This document shows, one piece after another, positions 16,446-25,218 of a stretch of DNA of 64,000 bases. The DNA comes from Micromonospora sonchi (GTDB taxonomy: Bacteria; Actinomycetota; Actinomycetes; Mycobacteriales; Micromonosporaceae). Below the pieces are notes generated by a model. The model searched no databases. It was given only the letters and a program-made list of their open reading frames with translations, and was not told the origin of the DNA. Position 1 is the first letter of the stretch. Each line of letters opens with the position of its first letter. Position numbers and translations under genes: made by a program. The stretch is from positions 62,001 to 126,000 of the forward strand of contig NZ_BMNB01000002.1 in the NCBI RefSeq assembly GCF_014646235.1. Reading direction: 5' to 3'.

Positions 16446-16633
16446 AGTCGGTGTGGCTCCAATCGCTTCTTGGCGAAGAGAGTGATGCTGCATGCCGGCA
16501 GTGACCCGTCGCCCACCCGCCCTGCTCGGTGAACGCGGACTTGATGACACCGCGCCGGAGCACGCCTACCGGGAAGCGCTCTTGCGAGTCGGGCTTCTAC
16601 CGTGAACGATCGGGTGCCGTGCCGATCGTAGGG

Positions 16634-16877
16634 ATGGACGCCGAAATCCCGGTGAACCGCCTCCTCAACGCGTCAACGCCGCGACGGGCTGACCTGGTCG
16701 CCGGCATCGTGGCCGGCGCCGCCGAGCATGCTCGGCGGCTATGCGCGGCTCCCCGCGTCCGAACGTGTCGACCTTTCCCACGATCTCCCTCTCTGCTGCG
16801 ATGTCGACCGAGCCGAGTTCGCCATGGTCGGCGACCTCCGCGAAGGTCACGTTGTCCTCGCGGAGGTGCCGTGCTGA
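16634..16877 (+). pseudogene. frameshifted gene remnant
   Basis: Two adjacent reading frames show coding-like third-position GC. The first, from the ATG at 16634 after GTAGGG, encodes MDAEIPVNRLLNASTPRRAD and on to GIVAGAAEHAR. After a shift near 16733 the second frame continues GYARLPASERVDLSHDLPLCC to a TGA at 16875-16877. Joined, they read like the N-terminal helical domain of RsbRD/PucR-type regulators (a YARLP-x-x-E pattern), with the rest of the protein gone. The second frame alone from the ATG at 16728 would be 49 residues. The fragment lies beside another truncated gene, consistent with decay in this segment. Confidence 0.4.
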
Positions 16878-17012
16878 GACAGCCAGCCTCCCTGCCTGCC
16901 TGTTGTTTCTCTGGAGGGGACGGTCGAACCTCGTTCCGGTCGGAATGACAACCGCCGCGGCGGGGGGCCACGACTCGGCGTACGCCGAGTCCGCTCCACC
17001 CAGCGAACTCCA

Positions 17013-18095
17013 TCAGCGTCGACGGTCGCCCGATGAGCAGCTCGAACATCTCGCCCCAGGCGCTTCGATCAGGCAGGCCGAGCAACTGCGGGAGTTGCCA
17101 AACTCGACCGCTCCGAGGCCGAACCGGCGCCGGTACTGCGAGGGAGCCAGCCCCGTCTCGCGGCGCATCAACGTGCGCAGGTTGGCGGTGGTGCCGAGCC
17201 CGCTGTGCCGCGCTACCACCTCAAGGCGTGCCTCACCCAGCTCGATCAGCCGACATGCCAGGTCAAGTCGTTCCCGAGTGAGCCACGCCAGCGGTGTCGT
17301 ACCCAATCGCGCTTGGAAACGGCGGTGCAGCGTCGCCGGACTGACCGAGGCGTGCCTGGCCAGGTCAGCCACGGTCAGCGGCACGTCGAGCCGCTCCTGG
17401 GCCCATGCCAAGGTGGACGCGAGGGACTCGTCGGGAATGTCGGGCGCGGGGCGCTCGATGAACTGCCGCTGGCCGCCGTCGCGGTGTGCCGCGAAGACCA
17501 GCCGTCGACTGACCGAGTTGGCGATCTGCACGCCGTGGTCTCGGCGGACGATGTGCAGCCCGAGGTCAAGGGCGGCTGCACTCCCCGCTGCGGTGAGGAT
17601 GCCGCCGTCGTCCACGAACAGTACGTTCTCTTCGAGCCGGACGGCGGGAAAACGGTCCCGGAAGGAGTCCGCCCACTGCCAGTGCGCGGTCGCCCGGCGT
17701 CCGTCGAGCACCCCGGCCTCGGCAAGGGTGAAAGCGCCGCTGCAGAAGCCGACCAGTCTCGTGCCGCGAGCGTGTGCCCGCCGGATGGTATCGAGTACGG
17801 CTGGGCGGCGGGGCACGTCGGTGTCGGACCGGTTGGGGACGATCAAGGTGTCTGCCGTGTCAGCCGCCTCCAGGCCGGACACCCCGGTCAAGGTGAAGAA
17901 GCCGTCCCGCATCAGCGTGCTCGGCTCGGGCGAGCAGAGACGGAAATCGTACAGATCGCGTCCGACCTCGGGTCGATGCAGGCCGAAGACCTCTGTTGCG
18001 CAGCCGAGCTCGAAGGGATTCGAGTTCTCGTCCACGATCACGACGACGCGGTGGAGCCGCGTCGAAGAGGCTGGCTGCGAGGATTCTTGCGGCAC
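17013..18095 (-). CDS. GlxA-type AraC family regulator (DJ-1/PfpI domain plus AraC HTH)
   Basis: The product is 360 residues. Residues about 15-185 form a DJ-1/PfpI-like domain (RVVVIVDENSNPFELGCATEVFG), with the nucleophile-elbow-like GFCSGAFTLAEAGVLDG at about 120-136. Residues about 225-325 form two AraC helix-turn-helices (LTVADLARHASVSPATLHRRF and LEVVARHSGLGTTANLRTLMRRETG). This family (GlxA/FtrA/CdhR) controls amino-acid or small-amine catabolism. The C-terminal 28 residues (GNSRSCSACLIEAP and on) are unusual and may be extra readthrough. It is divergent from the cupin gene, with only 52 bp between the starts, so the cupin is its likely target. Confidence 0.85.
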   Translation of the reverse strand: MPQESSQPASSTRLHRVVVIVDENSNPFELGCATEVFGLHRPEVGRDLYDFRLCSPEPSTLMRDGFFTLTGVSGLEAADTADTLIVPNRSDTDVPRRPAVLDTIRRAHARGTRLVGFCSGAFTLAEAGVLDGRRATAHWQWADSFRDRFPAVRLEENVLFVDDGGILTAAGSAAALDLGLHIVRRDHGVQIANSVSRRLVFAAHRDGGQRQFIERPAPDIPDESLASTLAWAQERLDVPLTVADLARHASVSPATLHRRFQARLGTTPLAWLTRERLDLACRLIELGEARLEVVARHSGLGTTANLRTLMRRETGLAPSQYRRRFGLGAVEFGNSRSCSACLIEAPGARCSSCSSGDRRR

Positions 18096-18147
18096 GTGCG
18101 ATTTCTAGCACTCACACAGAGCATGCTCAACGGGCAAGGATTCACTC

Positions 18148-18576
18148 ATGAGCCATGAACCCATCGCCCTCAGCGCGGCCCTGGCCTCCTTCGAAGCGTT
18201 GTGGAGCCCCCGCATCGTCACGCGCGTCAACGACTACGACGTGCGCGTCGCCAAGGTTGCGGGCGAGCACATCTGGCACGTCCACGACGACACCGATGAG
18301 TTCTTCCTGGTGCTCGACGGGGAGTTGTGCATCTCGTTGCGCGAGCCCGCTGGGGAACGCACCGTCCGGCTTGCGCAGGGCGCGGTCTTTACCGTCCCGC
18401 GAGGCACGCAGCACAGGCCGTATGCGCCCGCCGGCGCGGCAATCCTGATGTTCGAGCCCACAGGAACACCGACAGTCGGCGACCGCCACGACGAGATCCC
18501 CGACCACATCGACGCGACGACAGGGCGCCTTCTCGAGGCCGAAAAAATGAACGCAGCACCGCACGAGATCCCCTAG
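18148..18576 (+). CDS. small cupin-domain protein
   Basis: The 142-residue product has a single conserved beta-barrel. Motif 1 is HIWHVHDDTDEFFLVLDGEL (about 44-63), with His-x-His and Glu metal ligands. Motif 2 is VFTVPRGTQHRPYAP (about 82-96), with the last His ligand. Proteins of this group bind a divalent metal. Reactions vary and none can be assigned here. The divergent GlxA-type regulator suggests a small catabolic or sensing module. Confidence 0.82.
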   Translation: MSHEPIALSAALASFEALWSPRIVTRVNDYDVRVAKVAGEHIWHVHDDTDEFFLVLDGELCISLREPAGERTVRLAQGAVFTVPRGTQHRPYAPAGAAILMFEPTGTPTVGDRHDEIPDHIDATTGRLLEAEKMNAAPHEIP

Positions 18577-18624
18577 CCTCGCGAGGAGAGTCCACGCCCG
18601 ACCGACACGAAGAGGAGACCGATC

Positions 18625-18714
18625 ATGAGGACGTCCAGCGGTTCCCGCGGCCCCTTGTCCGTCTCCATCGCCGGAAAGGCACTTCGTGTCAGGTCTGTTC
18701 GAGAATCCTGTTGA
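18625..18714 (+). CDS. possible 29-residue small ORF overlapping the ABC exporter start
   Basis: An ATG at 18625 is preceded at ideal spacing by GAGGAG. The ORF reads MRTSSGSRGPLSVSIAGKAL and ends RESC before a TGA at 18712-18714, overlapping the first 29 bases of the ABC exporter gene in another frame. The strong ribosome binding site is the only direct support. It may be a leader that couples translation to the exporter, or a short secreted or precursor peptide with a C-terminal Cys. No family is recognised. Confidence 0.35.
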   Translation: MRTSSGSRGPLSVSIAGKALRVRSVRESC

Positions 18715-20578
18715 CCCCTTTCCCACCGGCGACAACTCCACTCCGGCCGCCAGTGTCCGGCGCTTCCTCCTGCGGACGTTCCGGCCGCTACGGCCGGTCG
18801 CGGCGGCTGCCGTCGCCACGACGATCCTGTGCGCCGCCGTCGAGGTGTGGCTCATCGGGTACGCGGGCCGCCTGGTCGACACCCTCGCCGCCACCAGCCC
18901 GAACACGCTCTGGACCCGCCACGGCACCGAACTGCTCACGGTGGCCGTGTTCGTGCTGCTGGTCAGACCGCTGATCAACCTGGTCGGCGAGACCCTGGAC
19001 GACATCGCGTTCCGGGCCAACGCCCGCCCGCTCGCCCGCTGGCGGGCACACCGGCACGTGTCCCGGCAGTCCGTCGGCTGGTTCCGCGACGACCTCGCCG
19101 GGCGCATCGCCACCTGGGTCCGCGATGGCGGCGAAGCCGCCAGCACCGCCGCGTACTCGGTCATCCACACCTTGGTGTTCGTGATCGCCTACGTTGCCGG
19201 CTCGGTGTGGCTGATGTCCGCGATCGACGTGCGCCTGCTGTTGCCACTGGGCGCCTGGGTCCTGGCGTACGCGCTGCTCATGCGATGGGCGGTACCGCGC
19301 TACCGACGTGCGTCGGAACGCCTGCAGGACGCGGAATCCGCGCTGACCGGCCTGCTCGTCGACTCGTACGCGAACATCGACACGCTGGCACTGCTCGGCG
19401 GTCAGGACGCCCGCACCGAGCACGACGTCCAGGTGTTTGCGCGCGCCAGAAGGGCACACCTGAACCTGCAGCGGATCGAGGTGACGATCAACAGCACCAT
19501 GATGGCGTTGGGCAGCGCACTGCTCGTTGGACTCGTCGGATACGGAATCGCTCTCTGGCGTACCGACGCCGCGCCCATCGGTCTCGTGGCGGCCGCGTTG
19601 GCGCTCAGTTTCCGGATCACCGCGATGGCGGAGTGGCTGCTGGACGCCATGTCGTCGCTGCTCGGGTCCGTCGGCGCGCTCCGGCGGGCGCTGCGGACCA
19701 TCGCGCAACCACTCGCCGTGGCCGACAAACCGCAGGCAACCCCGCTGCTGGTACGAGGCGGAGCGGTCAGCTTCGCGCACGTCAGTCACCACTACGGCCG
19801 CGGCGAGGGCGGGCTCGACCGGTTGACCCTCGACGTCGCCGGCGGTGAGCGCGTCGGCCTCGTCGGCCGGTCCGGCGCGGGCAAGTCCACGCTGGTCGGC
19901 CTCCTACTGCGGTTTTACGACGCGGAGTCCGGCACGATCATGATCGACGGCACCGACGTCAGGGACGTGACGCAGGAGAGCCTGCGCGGCCAGATCGCCC
20001 TGGTTGCCCAGGACGCGACGCTGCTGCACCGCTCCATCCGCGAGAACATCGCTGGTCCCGGCGCCGTCGACGACATGCAGATCGAGGCGGCGCTGCGCCG
20101 GGCATCCGCCGACAGGTTCGTCGCCACGCTACGGGACGCGGATGGCCGAACCGGCCTGGACGCACATGTCGGGGAACGCGGCGTGCGACTGTCGGGCGGC
20201 CAGCGGCAGCGGATCGCGCTGGCCCGCGCGTTCTACCGCAACGCGCCGATTCTGGTCCTGGACGAGGCGACGTCCGCGCTCGATTCCGAGGCGGAGGCCG
20301 CCATCCACGACACGCTCGACGAGGTGATGATCGGCCGTACCGTGATCGCTGTCGCGCACCGGCTGTCCACCATCGCCCGCATGGACCGGATCGTGGTCCT
20401 CGACACCGGCCGGATCGCGGAGCAGGGCACCCATGCCGAACTGCTGGAACGAGGCGGAATCTATGCGAACCTGTGGTCGCGGCAGTCCGGTGGTTTCCTC
20501 GGCACAGCCGTTGATCAGGACGGGACGCCGGCGCCGGAGTGGCGAGGGCCTGCAGGTGGTGGGGCACGGCGGGCATGA
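18686..20578 (+). CDS. ABC exporter, fused membrane and ATPase domains
   Basis: The product is 630 residues from the GTG at 18686, which follows GGAAAGG. The transmembrane domain (about 30-330) has six helices. The nucleotide-binding domain (about 350-600) has a Walker A VGRSGAGKSTLVG, a Q-loop ALVAQDATLLH, a signature VRLSGGQRQRIALARA, a Walker B ILVLDEATSALD and an H-loop VIAVAHRLST. One half-transporter is encoded, so it should act as a homodimer. Such MsbA/Sav1866-like pumps export lipids, drugs or peptides. It converges on the ATP-grasp cluster across a strong terminator, so a role in exporting that product is possible but not shown. Confidence 0.9.
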   Translation: MSGLFENPVDPFPTGDNSTPAASVRRFLLRTFRPLRPVAAAAVATTILCAAVEVWLIGYAGRLVDTLAATSPNTLWTRHGTELLTVAVFVLLVRPLINLVGETLDDIAFRANARPLARWRAHRHVSRQSVGWFRDDLAGRIATWVRDGGEAASTAAYSVIHTLVFVIAYVAGSVWLMSAIDVRLLLPLGAWVLAYALLMRWAVPRYRRASERLQDAESALTGLLVDSYANIDTLALLGGQDARTEHDVQVFARARRAHLNLQRIEVTINSTMMALGSALLVGLVGYGIALWRTDAAPIGLVAAALALSFRITAMAEWLLDAMSSLLGSVGALRRALRTIAQPLAVADKPQATPLLVRGGAVSFAHVSHHYGRGEGGLDRLTLDVAGGERVGLVGRSGAGKSTLVGLLLRFYDAESGTIMIDGTDVRDVTQESLRGQIALVAQDATLLHRSIRENIAGPGAVDDMQIEAALRRASADRFVATLRDADGRTGLDAHVGERGVRLSGGQRQRIALARAFYRNAPILVLDEATSALDSEAEAAIHDTLDEVMIGRTVIAVAHRLSTIARMDRIVVLDTGRIAEQGTHAELLERGGIYANLWSRQSGGFLGTAVDQDGTPAPEWRGPAGGGARRA

Positions 20579-20637
20579 CCAGGCTCCCGAGCCCGCCCCA
20601 GCGCCGGATTCACCTTCACCGTGTTGGGCGAGGGCGT

Positions 20638-20671
20638 AGCCGGGCGGGCGGGCGAACCTACCCGCCCGGCT
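20638..20671. terminator. bidirectional hairpin between convergent genes
   Basis: AGCCGGGCGGG (20638-20648) pairs perfectly with CCCGCCCGGCT (20661-20671) across a 12-base loop. It lies between the stop of the ABC exporter (20578) and the stop of the first ATP-grasp gene (20701), which face each other. No T-run is evident, as is usual in high-GC actinobacteria. Confidence 0.65.
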
Positions 20672-20700
20672 GGGTGGCTCCTCGGCCTCAACCAAGGGTT

Positions 20701-21921
20701 CTACGCCGCGCCGACTGGCTCGACCTCGATCTGGATCATCTTCCGGAGCCGCTGGAACGCCGCCTCCAATTCGGCCGGGTCGGCGGCGCCGAGCACCAGC
20801 ACGCCGTGCCTGTCCGCGGACTCCCGCACCGGCCGGATCAGATCACCCGCCCGCAGGGAGAGATCGGCGGCGAGTACGCAGGGATCCGCGTACAGCTCCG
20901 CCCAGCCCTGTACCCGGCGTACCCGCCCGGCGGGCAGGACGAGGAACTCCGCACCAGCCGCCCGGCTCGCTGCCGGAAACGACGGGACAGCCAAGTCCAG
21001 CAGATCGTCGATCAACGCCCCGTAAAGCTCGAGATCGGGATGCACATGCTCCACCATCGCGTGGATGAAGTCACCGCCGGGCCGGGCGTGGATCTCGCCC
21101 AGCACCACGTTCGGGCCGTCCAACCAGAACTCGACATGGAAGATCCCGTGAGTGATGCCGACGGTTCTGAGGGCACGCTCCACCTCCTGCCGCGCCAACG
21201 TCGCCGTGGCGGTGTCCAACTGCGCCGGAACGCGGTGACCCGTCTCGACGAAGCCGGCGCCCGTGCTCTTGGCCGTAAGTGAAAGCACGACCGGCGCCCG
21301 GTCGCGCACCACGCCTTCGGCGGAGAACTCCGGCCCCGCGACGAAGGTTTCGATGAGAAAAGGTGCGCCGGGGTTGAGCCTCGCGATCGCTCGGGCCAGC
21401 TCGGCCGGGTCCGCGACAAGGGACACGCCCACGCTGCCCATCCCGTCGCGCGGTTTCACGATCCACGGACCGGGCGCCGTCGTGGCCAGGAAATGCCGCG
21501 CCGAGGGCTCGTCGGTCACCACGGCGCAGGTCGGTTGGCGGAAACCGGCCGCCCGCAGCGCCCGCCGGCACAGATCCTTCGTGCGGATCGTGCGTACCGC
21601 GTCCGGGTGGTTGCCGGCGAGCTTGCGCTCGTCGGCGACCGCCGCGACCGACTCGACGCACATTTCCCGAAACGTCATGACCGCGTCGATGCACTCGCGG
21701 TAAGTGGCCGCCCAGGATCGGGCGGCACCGGCGTCGTGCACGGGGAACGCGACGACGTCGTCAACCAGCTTCGGCGCGAACGCCCGCAGATTGGTCGGCG
21801 TGTCGGCACCGACGAGCCGCACTCCGCGGCCTCTGGCCTGCGCGCTGAGCCGGCGCATCTGATCACGCCCGTGTGGCGTGGTCGACGCGCAGCCCAGCAC
21901 CAGGACGGTGGACCGGGACAC
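20701..21921 (-). CDS. ATP-grasp ligase (third of the cluster)
   Basis: The product is 406 residues from the GTG at 21921, which has GAGG at 7-base spacing; a TTG at 21927 overlaps the upstream stop but has no usable ribosome binding site. The N-terminus (STVLVLGCAST) is a Rossmann-like pre-ATP-grasp domain. The ATP-grasp fold shows PWIVKPRDGMGSVGVSLV (phosphate-binding loop, about 150-168), FLIETFVAGPEFSAEGVV (adenine-binding hinge, about 192-209) and VVLGEIHARPGGDFI (metal ligands Glu and the Arg/Gly pair, about 268-282). These enzymes activate a carboxylate as acyl phosphate and join it to an amine. It is the last gene of a set with two other ATP-grasp proteins, so it probably forms one amide bond of a small peptide. 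Confidence 0.88.
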   Translation of the reverse strand: MSRSTVLVLGCASTTPHGRDQMRRLSAQARGRGVRLVGADTPTNLRAFAPKLVDDVVAFPVHDAGAARSWAATYRECIDAVMTFREMCVESVAAVADERKLAGNHPDAVRTIRTKDLCRRALRAAGFRQPTCAVVTDEPSARHFLATTAPGPWIVKPRDGMGSVGVSLVADPAELARAIARLNPGAPFLIETFVAGPEFSAEGVVRDRAPVVLSLTAKSTGAGFVETGHRVPAQLDTATATLARQEVERALRTVGITHGIFHVEFWLDGPNVVLGEIHARPGGDFIHAMVEHVHPDLELYGALIDDLLDLAVPSFPAASRAAGAEFLVLPAGRVRRVQGWAELYADPCVLAADLSLRAGDLIRPVRESADRHGVLVLGAADPAELEAAFQRLRKMIQIEVEPVGAA

Positions 21922-21923
21922 GA

Positions 21924-23177
21924 TCAAGCCTCGCTGATGCCGACGCGGACCGCGTTCACCGCCCTGACCAGGCTGTCGTGAACCCGGTCGGCGCCATCGC
22001 CCACCGCCAACACCGCCCCGACGGTGCTGGACATGTAATCCGCAGGCGGCAGTTTCACCAGCGTTCCCATCGGGCGTTCAAGCACCACGTGGCGGACCCC
22101 GGGAACCGTCAACGCCTCCGCAAGGCCGTCGAGCCCGACCAGCACTCCGGGACGGTCCGCCATGATTTTGCGGACGCCCGCGTACAACGGCTGCCCGCCA
22201 CCCAGTTCCGGGCGCTGGCCCGTAGCCACCCGGATGACGTTCTCCGCGAACGGGTTTCCGGTCGCCAGGCCGACGAGGTGGGAGGTGATGAAGTCACCGC
22301 CCACCCGGGCCGCGATCTCCACCAGTCTCGCTCGGCCGTCCGGGCTCACCATGCACTCCAGGTGGAAGGTGCAGTTGTCCAGACCGATCGCGGTGATGAC
22401 CGTCCTGGTCAGCTGATGCACCCGCGCCGACACATCGGCCGGCAGCAGGCTGGGGAAGGTGTGCGCGAGTTCCAGCCGAAACGGCTCAATGGTCTGCTTG
22501 TCGGTGATGCCGGCAATGACGATGTCGCCCTGGCTCACGAAGCCCTCCACGCTGTGTTCGGTGCCGGCGAGGAACTCCTCCAGGATCAGTTCGTTCGGGT
22601 TGTCCAGGAACACACGGTCAACCTCGGGCCGGGTGTAGTGCATCAGTGCGTCGAACGCGCCACGCAACTGCTCCTTGTCGCGCAGCACGAAGATGCCCTT
22701 GCTGCCCGAACCGGACGTGGGCTTCAGGACAGCGGGGAAACCGACGTCGTCGACGGCCTTGACGAGCTCCTCCCAGGTGGTGACCCGGGTGAACCGCGGA
22801 ATCGTATCGGGATGTCCGGCCAACGCCTCACGCATCAGATACTTGTTGCGCGCGATGCGTGCCGCCGCCACCGAGGGCGCGGCAAGCCCGAGCCGCTCGG
22901 CGATGCGGCTCACGGTCTCCACGTCGCGGTCGGACCACGTGACCACACCGGCGACCGAATACGCGGCGACGATGGCCTCGACCGCGCCGTCCACCGCAGT
23001 CTGGTCGTAGGTGTCGACCTGGTGCACGACGCGCACGATTCGGTCCGGCAACCCGGCAGGCACTGTGTCCGCGATCAACGCGACCCCGTATCCGAGCCGG
23101 TGGGCCGCCTCGATGGCGGCGCTGTGCTCCAGGTGCGTTCTGCGCAGGTTGAGGAAGATGACGACGGGCTCAGACAT
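21924..23177 (-). CDS. ATP-grasp ligase (second of the cluster)
   Basis: The product is 417 residues from the ATG at 23177, which overlaps the end of the 595-residue gene by 8 bp. The N-terminal domain (VVIFLNLRRTHLEHSAAIEAA, about 4-24) is followed by ATP-grasp motifs: FPAVLKPTSGSGSKGIFVL (about 148-166), ELILEEFLAGTEHSVEGFV (about 197-215) and HLECMVSPDGRARLVEIAARVGGDF (about 277-301), with the usual Glu, Asn-position and Arg-x-Gly-Gly features. It resembles carnosine-synthase or L-amino-acid-ligase-like enzymes. The tight overlap with both neighbours shows co-translation. Substrates are not deducible. Confidence 0.88.
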   Translation of the reverse strand: MSEPVVIFLNLRRTHLEHSAAIEAAHRLGYGVALIADTVPAGLPDRIVRVVHQVDTYDQTAVDGAVEAIVAAYSVAGVVTWSDRDVETVSRIAERLGLAAPSVAAARIARNKYLMREALAGHPDTIPRFTRVTTWEELVKAVDDVGFPAVLKPTSGSGSKGIFVLRDKEQLRGAFDALMHYTRPEVDRVFLDNPNELILEEFLAGTEHSVEGFVSQGDIVIAGITDKQTIEPFRLELAHTFPSLLPADVSARVHQLTRTVITAIGLDNCTFHLECMVSPDGRARLVEIAARVGGDFITSHLVGLATGNPFAENVIRVATGQRPELGGGQPLYAGVRKIMADRPGVLVGLDGLAEALTVPGVRHVVLERPMGTLVKLPPADYMSSTVGAVLAVGDGADRVHDSLVRAVNAVRVGISEA

Positions 23178-24957
23178 GTGCTCGTTCCTTCGTGGCCACG
23201 TGGGCGCGACCGTATCGGGCTTGATACCACTGGTTGTCGAAATCGACGATATCCAGGGCTGCGGGGGCGCCCAGTTGCGCCAGCCGGTCCACGTGCGCCT
23301 GGTACAGGCTGCGCAGCAGCTCGCCGATGGCCATGCCAGCGCGCAGGTCGGACAGCGTGTACGGCTCCCCGGCAGCGCGCATGAGGCGGAAGTCATGCAT
23401 GCCGGGACGGTCGGAGCCGTCGACGACGACGCCGAACGGCACGCGGATGGCGTGTCGGACGCTGTTGGCGACGTGCCCAGTGTGGTGCTGATCGGACCAG
23501 TCGGTGACGTCGGCCATGGTCGGCGCGAAGAACCAGTCACGGTCACCGCTGCGCTGGTGTGCCCCGACGGTGTGCGGCAGGTAGTGCCACCCGTTGTACC
23601 GCATGCGGGCGCTGATCGCCCGAATGACCTGAGGGAGTTGCTCCGGCACGTCGGTGAACAGCTCGATGAATGCCTGACTGGGTGTGACGCAGCAGTAGAA
23701 CGCGTTCGTCGTCCACGCCACCGGGTCCATGCGGTGCTCGCGTACCGCCCGAACCAACTCACCCATCCACCGCGGCCCGCGGGACATGCCGACGTCCGAT
23801 GCGGTGGCGTCGGTGGCCACTTGCACCAGTTCGTGCAGCACCTGCTCGAAGTAGCTGGTGAACCCGTCCGCGCCGGGCTGGTACAGGTCCGTCATCTTCT
23901 GCGCGCATGCGGTCCGCACGGCCGCGAAGTCGGCCGGGATGGGACAACGGAGAAGGAGGGCGAACGTCTTCACCACCGCTGGCGGCACGTCCGCGAGCGT
24001 GATGGGCGTGGCCGTCAGCTGCTCCTGCTTGTTCAGGTTCAGGCCCTGGATCACTCGGTACGGCCGGGTGCCGGCCGCCAGTGCCGCCGCCCGCCCGGCC
24101 GCGCTGGCCCGCGCCAGCACGGACAACCGCTCCCCGTTGGCAAGGCCCGCCACGTCCGGCTCGCTGGCGCCGTAGCTGGCGATTCGCTGCCGCAGGAAGG
24201 TCGTGAGCCGGTCCGGACGCAACTGCGTCCCGCTGAACTCCTCCGCCCGCACCGGCGGGCCTGAGGTGATGAGAGCGTGCAAACAGGCCAGGAAACAGGC
24301 ATCCTGCGCGGCCCACTGCCTCACCGGGGTGGCCGACAGCGCATTGAGCAGACAGCGGGGCGAGTCGGTCCGTAACGACCTGCCCACCAGGTTGCTTCCC
24401 TTGCCGAGGTTGGTGTAACAGCCGTCCCCGGTGTACAGCAGCACCGGGGCCATGTGCTGCAGCGAGAAGCGGACCTGCTCGATCATGGCGGCGATCCGCT
24501 CGATGGGCAGCACGGCCAGCCAGGATTTGATCGCCTCAGCCTCGGCAGCGTCCCGCTCCGCCAGCGCGGTCAGCTGCGCGCTCAACTCGGTCGGTCGGCC
24601 GGCCGGCCAGCCGACCGAGCCGAGAAGGTGTACGTCGTCCGGCGTCTGCTGCCCGGCGGAAAGCATCCGCAGACGTCCGGTACGGGTCAGCACAAGCCGG
24701 TCCTCATCGTCCCGGTACGCGGCGAGCACGGCCCCAGCTTTTTCCGCCACCGCCAGCAGGTGCTCCTCGGGGCGAGTCAGCGCGGCCAGTCCGATCGGGA
24801 CCGGAATTCGTTGCCCGAGCGACGCGGCGTACCGGGCGGCCTCGGCCACCCGGGCACATCGGGAACTGCTTCGGGCAACCCCTTCAACCAATGCCGAAAA
24901 GCCCTCGGCACGCAAAATCCCCACCCGATTCCCCCAGGTCTCAAAAGCACGTGACAT
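23170..24957 (-). CDS. 595-residue protein of unrecognised family in the ATP-grasp cluster
   Basis: I do not recognise this family. The product is soluble-looking, with no signal peptide or convincing membrane segment. The N-terminal 180 residues are Ala/Arg-rich helices. A segment LLYTGDGCYTNLGKGSN (about 175-195) is Gly-rich and could bind a phosphate or cofactor. The C-terminal third has many aromatic, His and Trp residues (MRYNGWHYLPHTVGAH, WFFAPTMADVTDWSDQHHTGH, GMHDFRLMRAAGEPY), as seen in metal- or substrate-binding cores. It overlaps the second ATP-grasp gene by 8 bp, so it is translated together with it. A role in making or tailoring the unusual amino acid that the ligases use is plausible but unproven. 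Confidence 0.75.
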   Translation of the reverse strand: MSRAFETWGNRVGILRAEGFSALVEGVARSSSRCARVAEAARYAASLGQRIPVPIGLAALTRPEEHLLAVAEKAGAVLAAYRDDEDRLVLTRTGRLRMLSAGQQTPDDVHLLGSVGWPAGRPTELSAQLTALAERDAAEAEAIKSWLAVLPIERIAAMIEQVRFSLQHMAPVLLYTGDGCYTNLGKGSNLVGRSLRTDSPRCLLNALSATPVRQWAAQDACFLACLHALITSGPPVRAEEFSGTQLRPDRLTTFLRQRIASYGASEPDVAGLANGERLSVLARASAAGRAAALAAGTRPYRVIQGLNLNKQEQLTATPITLADVPPAVVKTFALLLRCPIPADFAAVRTACAQKMTDLYQPGADGFTSYFEQVLHELVQVATDATASDVGMSRGPRWMGELVRAVREHRMDPVAWTTNAFYCCVTPSQAFIELFTDVPEQLPQVIRAISARMRYNGWHYLPHTVGAHQRSGDRDWFFAPTMADVTDWSDQHHTGHVANSVRHAIRVPFGVVVDGSDRPGMHDFRLMRAAGEPYTLSDLRAGMAIGELLRSLYQAHVDRLAQLGAPAALDIVDFDNQWYQARYGRAHVATKERAHV

Positions 24958-25014
24958 GATCTGGCTGGTGCTCCAGCCGCGATTGCTCGATCGGGAAGTT
25001 GGCAGTTCGTCGAC

Positions 25015-25043
25015 CTGGTCGGCGCCGGAGCGGCGCCAACCAG
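25015..25043 (-). promoter_or_regulatory. leader hairpin upstream of the 595-residue gene
   Basis: CTGGTCGGCGCC (25015-25026) pairs with GGCGCCAACCAG (25032-25043) except for one position, across a 5-base loop. It sits 58-86 bp before the start at 24957 and downstream, on the minus strand, of an AT-rich stretch (about 25105-25135, GTAATTGTGATAATAAATTAA) that is the likely promoter. It could end the MFS/ATP-grasp transcript or act as an attenuator in the leader. The rest of 24958-25218 holds no gene. Confidence 0.5.
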
Positions 25044-25218
25044 GTAGCTGCGGATGTCGATGTTACTCGCATACCTGGGCGCCGGCCGTACCGTTTGTCT
25101 GCTGTAGACTGTCGTAATTGTGATAATAAATTAACTCGGGGCTGGCGCGGTTCGCGCACCGGGCCGTGACCTGCCTGCCCGCCACCATCGACGGACCCGA
25201 CCACTGGCTACCGGAGCA

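Noticed and set aside
16492..16605. A 37-codon plus-strand frame (MPAVTRRPPALLGERG) after the 40-bp palindrome
   Set aside because: Only a weak GAGAG site precedes it and it stops before the next fragment. It is more likely part of the degraded region.
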